A stretch of DNA of 12,398 bases from Elusimicrobiota bacterium (lineage in GTDB: Bacteria; CG03), in the NCBI GenBank assembly GCA_021161625.1, contig JAGHAG010000014.1, forward strand, positions 1 through 12,398, given 5' to 3'. The notes under the pieces are model-generated. The model did no database searches, was not told the DNA's origin, and worked only from the letters and a program-made list of their open reading frames with translations. Of the stretch, positions 1 through 5,939 are shown in pieces. Positions within the stretch are counted from its first letter, which is position 1, and every line of letters starts with the position of its first letter. The translations under genes and the position numbers were made by a program.

Positions 1-411
<411 letters not shown>

Positions 412-432
412 TACTATACAATCTTGCTCTAA

Positions 433-494
433 GCAGAAGTCAGAGGTCAGAAGTCGGAGGTCAGAAATGTAGCTGCAGACCCTTGGTCTGCTAA
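433..494 (+). repeat. Composite interspersed repeat, copy A (heptad array plus hairpin)
   Basis: The element starts with GCA, followed by four 7-bp units of the form GARGTCR (436-463), the junction GAAATGTAG (464-472), and a hairpin with stem GCAGACC 475-481 and GGTCTGC 485-491 around a 3-nt loop. The same 62-bp architecture, with no length difference, recurs at 3901-3962. Copy A lies between the 23S 3' end and the lipoprotein gene, and its last bases run almost into that gene's Shine-Dalgarno sequence at 501-506. Its function is unknown; a non-coding mobile or passively spreading repeat is likely. Confidence 0.85.
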
Positions 495-510
495 AGCAAT
501 AGGAGGAAAG

Positions 511-906
511 ATGTGTAAAAAGTCATTGTCATTCCTGGGTTTGATTTTTGTGGGAGCACTACTTACTGGTTGTGCAACGATTGCTGAAAAAGCAAGGAGC
601 AAAGGAGCACCCGGTTTTGTAACGGGTGGAGTAAAGAGTATTTCTATTGAAGGGCCAACCAGTGCCAGAGTAGGAGAAACCATTACTTTTAAGATTGTTG
701 GTTATGATGAAAAATCTGCAAGAATTAAAATACCAGGTCTTCTTAAATCAACCACCTGGAAAGTAGATAATCCTGCACTCGGAAAACTTGAAAGTACAGA
801 AGGAAACACTGTTCGTATGAAATGTCTTGCTCCGGGGGTTGTTACTATTACTGCAAAGCACCCAAAGGTAAAAGAAGAATCTATGACCATGGTAGAAATT
901 AAGTAG
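511..906 (+). CDS. Small lipoprotein with Ig-like (BIG2-type) domain
   Basis: This is a 131-residue predicted lipoprotein of unknown specific role. The N-terminus has a lysine pair, a hydrophobic stretch (about residues 6-18) and a lipobox LLTGC ending at Cys21, so lipid attachment there is expected. Residues about 42-131 look like one bacterial Ig-like domain of the BIG2 type: a VKSISIEGP opening, a GETITFKI strand, a TTWKVDNPALG segment and a closing APGVVTITAKHP strand pair. The ATG at 511 follows AGGAGG at 501-506 and begins directly with a signal peptide, which supports this start. The gene lies between 23S and 5S rRNA on the same strand. If there is no internal terminator or promoter, it would be transcribed with the rRNA. 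Its TAG stop (904-906) overlaps the first base of a repeat found again at 3881. The lipoprotein call is firm; the Ig-like fold is inferred from pattern. Confidence 0.85.
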   Translation: MCKKSLSFLGLIFVGALLTGCATIAEKARSKGAPGFVTGGVKSISIEGPTSARVGETITFKIVGYDEKSARIKIPGLLKSTTWKVDNPALGKLESTEGNTVRMKCLAPGVVTITAKHPKVKEESMTMVEIK

Positions 907-929
907 TAGCGGTCGCATTATTATGCGAC
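906..929 (+). repeat. Palindromic repeat GTAGCGGTCGCATTA with complete hairpin
   Basis: A 7-bp perfect stem (GTCGCAT 912-918 with ATGCGAC 923-929) has a 4-nt loop. The 15-base 5' part (906-920) is identical to 3881-3895, where the 3' arm is missing. It lies between the lipoprotein stop codon, which it overlaps by one base, and 5S rRNA. No T-run follows, so it is not a classic intrinsic terminator. Confidence 0.75.
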
Positions 930-952
930 AAAGAAAATAGAAAATAAGGTTT

Positions 953-1067
<115 letters not shown>

Positions 1068-1075
1068 TTTTTTAT

Positions 1076-1750
1076 TTAACTTAAAAATAGAATAACTGTG
1101 GTAATAGCACCCTCAATTGTCTTTACTGGATGAGGGGTTATTTTTACTGATTTCTTTATTCCCGACGGGAAGAATATCTCAATTTCTTTTTCTTCGTTTT
1201 TCCCCTCAATAATATCATCAAGAAATTTTGAAAAATCTGTATTTTGCACATGCTTTTTTATAATGTCAAGCGGAAACTCCTTTGTTTTAAGATTGAAAAG
1301 AGCCTGTGCCTGTGGATTTAAAAGAAGGGTGTTTTGCTCCAGGTCAATCAAAATACATGGCTGGAATGTATTTGAAAAAAGAATTGAGAAAATTTTTGCT
1401 GACTTTGTTACATCCTTTGCCCTTAAACTGTCATATACTTTAAGGTTTTTGAAAAGTTTGCTTAAATTCATCGTTGCTTCATCAAATTCATCTTTTATTT
1501 TTTCTGGAAAGTCCGTTGTAAAACTTCCCTCATCAGCAATTTTTATCTGGTTTAAAATTTTGATGAATTTTCTTGAAAAAACAATGTAAAGATAAAAAGA
1601 AACAATAAAAAAAGCAAAAAAAATTGCACAGGTAAGAAAGTTTTTGTTGAGAATTTCTAAAATTGTGGAAAACAAACTTAAAATCACAAGAAGTCCTAAA
1701 AAAATTCTAAAGTTTTTTTTCATTGTTCTTTTTTTAAAAGAAGGGTTCAT
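1076..1750 (-). CDS. Two-TM membrane protein with C-terminal PAS-like domain, no output domain
   Basis: This 224-residue protein has two predicted membrane helices (about residues 14-31 and 38-58), a polar helical linker that could be HAMP-like, and a PAS-like domain from about residue 118 to the end (CILIDLEQNTLLLNPQAQALF, then an FPSGIKKSVKITPHP strand pair and a final TTVILFL strand). This is the front half of a PhoR-like sensor histidine kinase, but no HisKA or ATPase domain follows. The frame stops where PAS domains of kinases usually continue with D-I-T and the kinase core. The ATG overlaps the ktrA stop (ATGA), so it is probably translationally coupled as the third gene of a ktrB-ktrA operon; an internal Met10 start is possible. 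It could be a natural stand-alone sensor or a kinase cut off when the rRNA unit came to lie downstream. The function is not known; a K+ or envelope sensing role would be inferred from context only. Confidence 0.75.
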   Translation of the reverse strand: MNPSFKKRTMKKNFRIFLGLLVILSLFSTILEILNKNFLTCAIFFAFFIVSFYLYIVFSRKFIKILNQIKIADEGSFTTDFPEKIKDEFDEATMNLSKLFKNLKVYDSLRAKDVTKSAKIFSILFSNTFQPCILIDLEQNTLLLNPQAQALFNLKTKEFPLDIIKKHVQNTDFSKFLDDIIEGKNEEKEIEIFFPSGIKKSVKITPHPVKTIEGAITTVILFLS

Positions 1751-2433
1751 TCGGAAAGTTTCTTGATGTCTTTGTCTTTGCCTGCAATTATTATAATATC
1801 GTTTTCATCAAAGATGGTTTCAGGGTCTGGGACTGTGTCAATTACCTCTTTAAATTTCCTGCTCCCATTTGCTCTGTCAATATCAGGAACGGACCTTTTT
1901 ATTGCAACAATATTTACTTTATTTTTTTGACGGAGTTTTAATTCAGAAATTTTTTTCCCAACAAATTTTTCAGGCACCTTTATTTCAACAATTGCATGCT
2001 CTTCACTTAAAGCAACCCTTTTTAAAAATTTCGGGGCAATTATTGTATTTGCAATTTCCTTCCCCATTTCCTCCTCTACTTCAATAATTCTGTCAACCCC
2101 AATTGCTTTAAGGATTTCTTTCTGGGTTGGAGTAATGGCTCTGCTGAAAATAGAAGGAACCCCAATTTTTTTAAGGAGAATTGTGGTTAAAAGTGCAGCT
2201 TCCACATCTTCTCCTATTGCAACGACCGCAATATCAACATTTTCAAGCCCGAGATTTTTCAGGGTTTTTTCATCTGTTGAATTGCATGCAACAGCAACTG
2301 TGACATATTCTTTTATTTCTTCAACCTTTTCTTTATCCTTATCAACAGCAATAACCTCAGCCCCGCCCTTTGCAAGAGATTTTGCAATTGCAGAACCAAA
2401 ACTTCCAAGACCGAAAATTGCAATTTGTCTCAT
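1747..2433 (-). CDS. ktrA: KtrA/TrkA-type K+ uptake regulatory subunit (RCK)
   Basis: This 228-residue cytosolic subunit gates a KtrB/TrkH-type K+ channel by binding nucleotide. The N-terminal RCK/TrkA-N Rossmann fold opens with IAIFGLGSFG, in which GLGSFG (residues 8-13) is the dinucleotide-binding glycine motif. The acidic end of the second strand is at AVDKD (about residues 29-33). A TrkA-C-type domain follows from about residue 140 (HAIVEIKVPEKFVGKKISEL). The length fits the single-RCK KtrA form rather than the double-length E. coli TrkA. GAGGT lies 5 bases ahead of the ATG. The gene starts 44 bases after ktrB and overlaps the following PAS-like gene by 4 bases, so the three are most likely one operon. 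KtrA rather than TrkA is chosen from length and the adjacent channel gene. Confidence 0.93.
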   Translation of the reverse strand: MRQIAIFGLGSFGSAIAKSLAKGGAEVIAVDKDKEKVEEIKEYVTVAVACNSTDEKTLKNLGLENVDIAVVAIGEDVEAALLTTILLKKIGVPSIFSRAITPTQKEILKAIGVDRIIEVEEEMGKEIANTIIAPKFLKRVALSEEHAIVEIKVPEKFVGKKISELKLRQKNKVNIVAIKRSVPDIDRANGSRKFKEVIDTVPDPETIFDENDIIIIAGKDKDIKKLSE

Positions 2434-2477
2434 TTTTACCTCACAATTATTATAGAAAATTTTTTTTGTAAAGTCAT

Positions 2478-3797
2478 TTAGCCGAGAATAATTCTTTCGC
2501 TTGCGTATGAAATTTTTTCTGGTTTAAATTTTACTGCTGCAAGAGCAATTGTGAGGGGACCGAGCCGTCCCATAAACATTAAAATTGTTATGACAACCTT
2601 TGAGGTATTTGAAAGATGGGGTGTTATCCCTGTTGAAAGACCAACGGTTCCAAACGCAGAAAAGACCTCAAAAAGGATTTTTTCAAAAGGATACGGCTCT
2701 ATGGCATAAAGGATTCCAGATGAAATTAGAATCAGCAACACAGCATAGAAAAAAATTGTAACAGCCCGCATAAGAAAAAATTCAGGGATACTTCTTTTAA
2801 AAACAGTGACTTCATTTTTTTGCTTTACGTGACTTAGAGAAATAAGCAAAATAATTGCAAAGGTTACGGTTTTTATGCCCCCACCAGTTCCCCCAGGCGA
2901 AGCACCAATAAACATAAGAGACATTGTAAGAAGTTTACTTAAACTTGAATAGTTTGAAGTGTTAAGAGAATTAAATCCAGCAGTTCTTGCAGTGACTGAT
3001 GCGAAAAAGGAGTTAAACCATTTTACATTGTTTGACATAGAAGAAAGTAAATTGTTTTTTTCTGCAATATAAAAAATAACAGTTCCGACTAAAAGAAGGA
3101 AAAAAGTAGTTGTAAGGACGATTCTTGTGTGAACTTTTAGTCTTGTTGCATTTTTTAGATGACTGTAAAAATCCAAAAGCACCACAAAACCAAGCCCACC
3201 GAAAATTATCAGAATGGAGAAGATGGAAAGAATATAGAAGTTGCTGTAAAAAGGCATCAAACTCTCATCAAAAAGCGAAAAACCAGCATTACAGAAAGCA
3301 GAGACAGAGTGAAAGAACGCATATTTTAACGCGCTTGAAGTAGAAAAATAGTTTTTAAAGCCAAAAAATAGAAAAATCCCGCCCAGAATTTCCATACCAA
3401 ATGTAAAAATCAGAAGAAAGTTTGTAAGCTTTTTTGCACTGCGGATATTTTCTTCACTTAAGGCTTCCAAAAGAATATTTTCCTGGGACCTTGAGATTTT
3501 TTTGCCAAGCGTAAGAATCAGAGCAATTGAAAATGTCATTATACCAAGTCCCCCAATCTGGATAAGAGCCAGAATTACAATTTTTCCAAAAGTTGTAAAA
3601 CCCTGAGGGGTGCTTCTAACAATCAGTCCTGTGACGCAGGTTGCTGATGTTGCTGTGAAAAGAGCATCAATAAAGGAGATAGGATTATTTTTTGGTGTTG
3701 AAACAGGAAGAGATAGAAGAAATGTCCCCAGAAAAATCACAAAAGCAAAACTTAAAACCAGCACAAGAGCCGGTCTTTTGGCAAAATAAAAATTCAT
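2478..3797 (-). CDS. ktrB: KtrB/TrkH-family K+ channel/transporter subunit
   Basis: This 439-residue integral membrane protein forms the K+ pathway of a Ktr/Trk uptake system. It shows the four pore-loop repeats of the family, each with the filter glycine: TCVTGL (Gly57), CNAGFS (near 168), TARTAGFN (near 272) and GTVGLS (near 387). After the third pore loop is the glycine-rich SPGGTGGGIKT segment, the flexible gate loop region of KtrB. The length is nearer KtrB than the longer E. coli TrkH. It is the first gene of the minus-strand operon and is followed by its RCK partner. No clear Shine-Dalgarno precedes the ATG, and a promoter-like pair lies so close (3805-3833) that the message might be leaderless. 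The family is certain; the KtrB versus TrkH label is an inference. Confidence 0.94.
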   Translation of the reverse strand: MNFYFAKRPALVLVLSFAFVIFLGTFLLSLPVSTPKNNPISFIDALFTATSATCVTGLIVRSTPQGFTTFGKIVILALIQIGGLGIMTFSIALILTLGKKISRSQENILLEALSEENIRSAKKLTNFLLIFTFGMEILGGIFLFFGFKNYFSTSSALKYAFFHSVSAFCNAGFSLFDESLMPFYSNFYILSIFSILIIFGGLGFVVLLDFYSHLKNATRLKVHTRIVLTTTFFLLLVGTVIFYIAEKNNLLSSMSNNVKWFNSFFASVTARTAGFNSLNTSNYSSLSKLLTMSLMFIGASPGGTGGGIKTVTFAIILLISLSHVKQKNEVTVFKRSIPEFFLMRAVTIFFYAVLLILISSGILYAIEPYPFEKILFEVFSAFGTVGLSTGITPHLSNTSKVVITILMFMGRLGPLTIALAAVKFKPEKISYASERIILG

Positions 3798-3804
3798 AAT
3801 AAAA

Positions 3805-3833
3805 ATTTTACAACTTTACACAAACATAAGCAA
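3805..3833 (-). promoter_or_regulatory. Candidate sigma70-type promoter for ktrB
   Basis: Read on the minus strand, TTGCTT (3833-3828) and TAAAAT (3810-3805) are separated by exactly 17 bases. The -10 matches 5 of 6 consensus positions and the -35 only 3 of 6. Transcription would begin close to the ktrB ATG at 3797, giving a very short or absent leader. This is based on motif match only. Confidence 0.4.
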
Positions 3834-3840
3834 TATAAAA

Positions 3841-3875
3841 GAGGAAAGTGGACAGTGGACAGAGGAAAGAGGAAA
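3841..3875 (+). repeat. Heptanucleotide array, five units of G(A/T)GGA(A/C)A
   Basis: Five contiguous 7-bp units (GAGGAAA or GTGGACA type) run without indels from 3841 and end in GAAATGTAG (3876-3884). The array sits between the ktrB start and the hrcA promoter. The same unit type recurs at 4005, 7861 and 12269, always purine-rich on the plus strand. Confidence 0.9.
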
Positions 3876-3880
3876 GAAAT

Positions 3881-3900
3881 GTAGCGGTCGCATTACCATA
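3881..3900 (+). repeat. Truncated copy of the GTAGCGGTCGCATTA palindrome
   Basis: The first 15 bases (3881-3895) are identical to 906-920, but here the 3' arm of the hairpin is absent. The next repeat (3901-3962) begins where it should be, so the two elements are nested or butt-joined. Confidence 0.7.
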
Positions 3901-3962
3901 GCAGAAGTCGGAGGTTGGAAGTCAGAAGTCGGAAATGTAGTTGCAGACCATTGGTCTGCTAA
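3901..3962 (+). repeat. Composite interspersed repeat, copy B (heptad array plus hairpin)
   Basis: This is the second copy of the element at 433-494. Four 7-bp units (3904-3931) are followed by GAAATGTAG (3932-3940) and a hairpin with stem GCAGACC 3943-3949 and GGTCTGC 3953-3959. The two copies differ by substitutions only; one is in the hairpin loop, where the stem stays perfect. Confidence 0.87.
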
Positions 3963-4004
3963 ATGGAGGCAAGAAGATAAGAAAACAAAGTGACAAGCAG
4001 ACAA

Positions 4005-4032
4005 GAGGACAGTGGAAAGTGGAAAGAGGATA
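4005..4032 (+). repeat. Heptanucleotide array, four units of G(A/T)GGA(A/C/T)A
   Basis: Four in-phase 7-bp units (GAGGACA, then two of GTGGAAA, then GAGGATA) are followed by GAATGAA. Less regular heptad-like units precede it from about 3990. It lies 28 bases upstream of the hrcA -35 box. Together with the elements at 3841-3962 it fills most of the 320-base gap between ktrB and hrcA. Confidence 0.87.
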
Positions 4033-4060
4033 GAATGAAAAATTAAAGATGACAAAAATC

Positions 4061-4089
4061 TTGACAAATTTTGTAAAAAATTGTAAGTT
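4061..4089 (+). promoter_or_regulatory. Promoter of the hrcA operon
   Basis: A perfect TTGACA (4061-4066) is followed after 17 bases by the weak -10 TAAGTT (4084-4089). The -10 and expected start overlap the CIRCE-like inverted repeat at 4088-4114, the usual arrangement for HrcA repression. The -10 is poor, so the exact start point is uncertain. Confidence 0.6.
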
Positions 4090-4114
4090 AGCATGTAAAC
4101 TCCGGAGGTGCTAA
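4088..4114 (+). promoter_or_regulatory. CIRCE-like HrcA operator
   Basis: The site reads TTAGCATGT, nine bases, AGGTGCTAA. The CIRCE consensus is TTAGCACTC-N9-GAGTGCTAA. The 9-9-9 geometry and the outer six bases of each arm (TTAGCA, TGCTAA) are exact; the inner three positions are degenerate. It directly precedes hrcA and contains its Shine-Dalgarno sequence (GGAGGTG, 4104-4110), so the operator also overlaps the ribosome binding site. I see no second copy ahead of dnaK or dnaJ, so one operator probably serves the whole cluster. Confidence 0.82.
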
Positions 4115-4117
4115 ATT

Positions 4118-5113
4118 ATGGCAAGAAGTCGTGAAAATATCTCAAAAGAAGTGAGAAACAGGCAGATACTTTTTTCTGCCATAAAAGAGTTTATAGAAAA
4201 GGGCAGACCCATAGGTTCAAAAATACTTAATGCCAAGTATAATTTTGGAGCATCTCCTGCCACAATACGAAATGTTTTTGCCTGGTTTGAGAAAAAGGGC
4301 TATTTAACCCATTCTTTTTCTTCTTCTGGAAGAATTCCAACACATCTTGGAATAAAGTTTTATATAGAAAAAATTCTTTCAAGCCCTGAGATTATGAATG
4401 GTGCGAAGGTGCCTGAATTCACAGATGCCGATACAGATACACACCTGATAGAAAAAGCATCCTTTATTCTTTCAGAGTATTCAAAGTGGGTTGGCCTTTC
4501 AGCGATCGTGGAAGATGTTTCATCTTTAAAGGAATTTGACATAAAACTGATTTCCCCGAATAAACTTTTGCTTTTTGTTATAACCCAATCAGGAAAAATT
4601 TACAGCAATATAGTTTCAAGCCATAATCCCATTAAAAAGACCACATTTAATTTTATACGCAAGGCATTAAAGCACATAAAAAATTTAGATGAATTAAAAA
4701 GACAGTTTAAGAAACTTTACAGGGAAAATGAAGAACTTTTAAGAAAGGTATCGAGTAAGTTTAAGCAACTGGAAGAAATGAAAAAAATTTGTTGCCATTC
4801 CACATTTAATCCATCAGTTTTTGATAAAAGAATTAAAAATTTTTCCACCCTTTTTTCTGTTCTTCAACAGAGGCGCCATCTCATATTAGAAATTCTTAAA
4901 AATTTACCCGAGCATGAGCATGACATTGGCTTTTGCTGGAATATTGCACCCCAGACGGATGAAGAACTCGCCCTGACTTTTTCAAGTTTTAGAGCAAATA
5001 ACATTCTCTATGTATTTGGGGTTCTTGGAATAAAATTTATGGATTATATGAAGATTCTACCCCTGATCAGAGGCATATCTTTAAATGCACAAAAATGCAT
5101 ACGGAGGTTTTAA
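4118..5113 (+). CDS. hrcA: Heat-inducible transcription repressor HrcA
   Basis: This 331-residue repressor binds CIRCE operators and is kept active by chaperonin. The N-terminal winged-helix domain (about residues 8-80) shows the family sequence RQILFSAIKEFIEKGRPIGS, then SPATIRN (residues 46-52) and a wing region SSSGRIPTHLGIKFY. The C-terminal part carries the family's closing GIKFMDYMKILPLIRGIS block. Length is typical. The ATG is 7 bases after GGAGGTG, which lies inside the CIRCE-like operator, so autorepression is expected. Its TAA overlaps the grpE ATG by one base. Position as first gene of hrcA-grpE-dnaK-dnaJ matches the class I heat-shock operon of many bacteria. Confidence 0.95.
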   Translation: MARSRENISKEVRNRQILFSAIKEFIEKGRPIGSKILNAKYNFGASPATIRNVFAWFEKKGYLTHSFSSSGRIPTHLGIKFYIEKILSSPEIMNGAKVPEFTDADTDTHLIEKASFILSEYSKWVGLSAIVEDVSSLKEFDIKLISPNKLLLFVITQSGKIYSNIVSSHNPIKKTTFNFIRKALKHIKNLDELKRQFKKLYRENEELLRKVSSKFKQLEEMKKICCHSTFNPSVFDKRIKNFSTLFSVLQQRRHLILEILKNLPEHEHDIGFCWNIAPQTDEELALTFSSFRANNILYVFGVLGIKFMDYMKILPLIRGISLNAQKCIRRF

Positions 5114-5694
5114 TGAAAGAGGAAAAAGAGGCAAAAAAAAATTCTGAACAAAAACCAAAAAAAGAAAAGAAAGAAGAAGAGGAAGTTTCTCCTCAAATAA
5201 AAGAAAAAGTAGAGGAATTAAAACTTTTAAGTCAATCTTTAAAAGAAGAAAAAGAAAAAGCAAAAAATTATTATGAACAACTTTTATATTTGAAAGCCGA
5301 ATTTGAGAATTATAAAAAAAGAAAAGAAAAAGAATTCAAAGCCATCAGAAAAGAAACCATAAAAGAGATTTTTACAGAGCTCCTTGGGGTTATGGATAGT
5401 ATTTCAAAAGCAAAAGAACTTCTTGAAAAAGGAGGTGAAAAAGCAGTTAAAGAGGGGGTTATTTTGATTTTTAAAGAACTGGATAAAATTTTTTCTAAAT
5501 ATCAAGTAAAAAAAATGGACTGCATAGGTAAGGAATTTTCCCCTCATTTTCACAATGCTGTATTACAGGAAAAGACCGATTCCTGTAAAGAGGGAAGTAT
5601 TCTTAAAGTTATAGAAAATGGATACATGATTGGAGAGGAAGTTTTGAAACCTGCGGTGGTGGTTGTTGCATCTAAAAAAGAGAATGACAAATGA
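5113..5694 (+). CDS. grpE: Nucleotide exchange factor GrpE
   Basis: This 193-residue cytosolic co-chaperone releases ADP from DnaK. It has a very charged Lys/Glu-rich N-terminus, a long coiled-coil helix (about residues 30-85, with YEQLLYLKAEFENYKKRKEKE), and a C-terminal beta domain ending in the family signature ENGYMIGEEVLKPAVVVVA. I start it at the ATG overlapping the hrcA stop (TAATG), with GGAGG at 5103-5107. An ATG 18 bases upstream is in frame but lies within hrcA and has no such site. A 245-base gap with hairpins separates it from dnaK. Confidence 0.95.
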   Translation: MKEEKEAKKNSEQKPKKEKKEEEEVSPQIKEKVEELKLLSQSLKEEKEKAKNYYEQLLYLKAEFENYKKRKEKEFKAIRKETIKEIFTELLGVMDSISKAKELLEKGGEKAVKEGVILIFKELDKIFSKYQVKKMDCIGKEFSPHFHNAVLQEKTDSCKEGSILKVIENGYMIGEEVLKPAVVVVASKKENDK

Positions 5695-5706
5695 AATTAA
5701 AAATAG

Positions 5707-5767
5707 CCGGACCTTCAGGGGTGCTATGCCTGGATATGTTAGACCCGATAAACCCCTTCAGGTTCGG
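5707..5767 (+). repeat. Compound inverted repeat with TTCA loops (grpE-dnaK gap)
   Basis: Outer arms CCGGACC (5707-5713) and GGTTCGG (5761-5767) pair with one wobble. A symmetric TTCA/TTCA internal loop follows, then GGGGT (5718-5722) pairs with ACCCC (5752-5756). Each half also resembles the short TTCA-capped hairpins at 5814 and 5891, so this may be a head-to-tail pair of that element. It begins 12 bases after the grpE stop. Confidence 0.7.
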
Positions 5768-5771
5768 AATA

Positions 5772-5792
5772 GTTGAGAGTTAAGAGAAAATA
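5772..5792 (+). repeat. Short degenerate heptad array (three units)
   Basis: The three successive 7-bp units are GTTGAGA, GTTAAGA and GAAAATA, followed by ATG. They resemble each other weakly but keep the 7-bp spacing of the arrays elsewhere. This one could be chance. Confidence 0.4.
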
Positions 5793-5813
5793 ATGAAAAA
5801 AACAAACCTTGTG

Positions 5814-5833
5814 GCGATCCCTTCAGGGGTCGC
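5814..5833 (+). repeat. TTCA-capped hairpin
   Basis: Stem GCGATCCC (5814-5821) pairs with GGGGTCGC (5826-5833): eight pairs including one G-T, with loop TTCA. There is no T-run after it, so terminator activity is unlikely. Confidence 0.75.
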
Positions 5834-5890
5834 AAAAATGGAAGCGGTTAAATATAACAATGAATAAAAGAAAGGCAAATCCGAATGTAG

Positions 5891-5908
5891 CCGACCCTTC
5901 AGGGTCGG
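5891..5908 (+). repeat. TTCA-capped hairpin after AATGTAG
   Basis: A perfect 7-bp stem CCGACCC/GGGTCGG with loop TTCA follows AATGTAG (5884-5890), the same junction that precedes hairpins at 472 and 3940. It ends 16 bases before the dnaK Shine-Dalgarno sequence (AAGGAGG, 5925-5931). Confidence 0.8.
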
Positions 5909-5939
5909 AAATGTATAATGAATAAAGGAGGTAAATAAG

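Noticed and set aside
3816..4094. 92-codon minus-strand frame between ktrB and hrcA
   Set aside because: It consists of translated heptads (PLSSV-like strings) and would cross the hrcA promoter region.
5095..5112. Upstream ATG for grpE
   Set aside because: It lies within hrcA with no ribosome site; the ATG at 5113 has GGAGG at the right distance and overlaps the hrcA stop.
5914..5919. Perfect TATAAT just ahead of dnaK
   Set aside because: No -35 lies at the right distance, and a start point there would fall within the dnaK Shine-Dalgarno.
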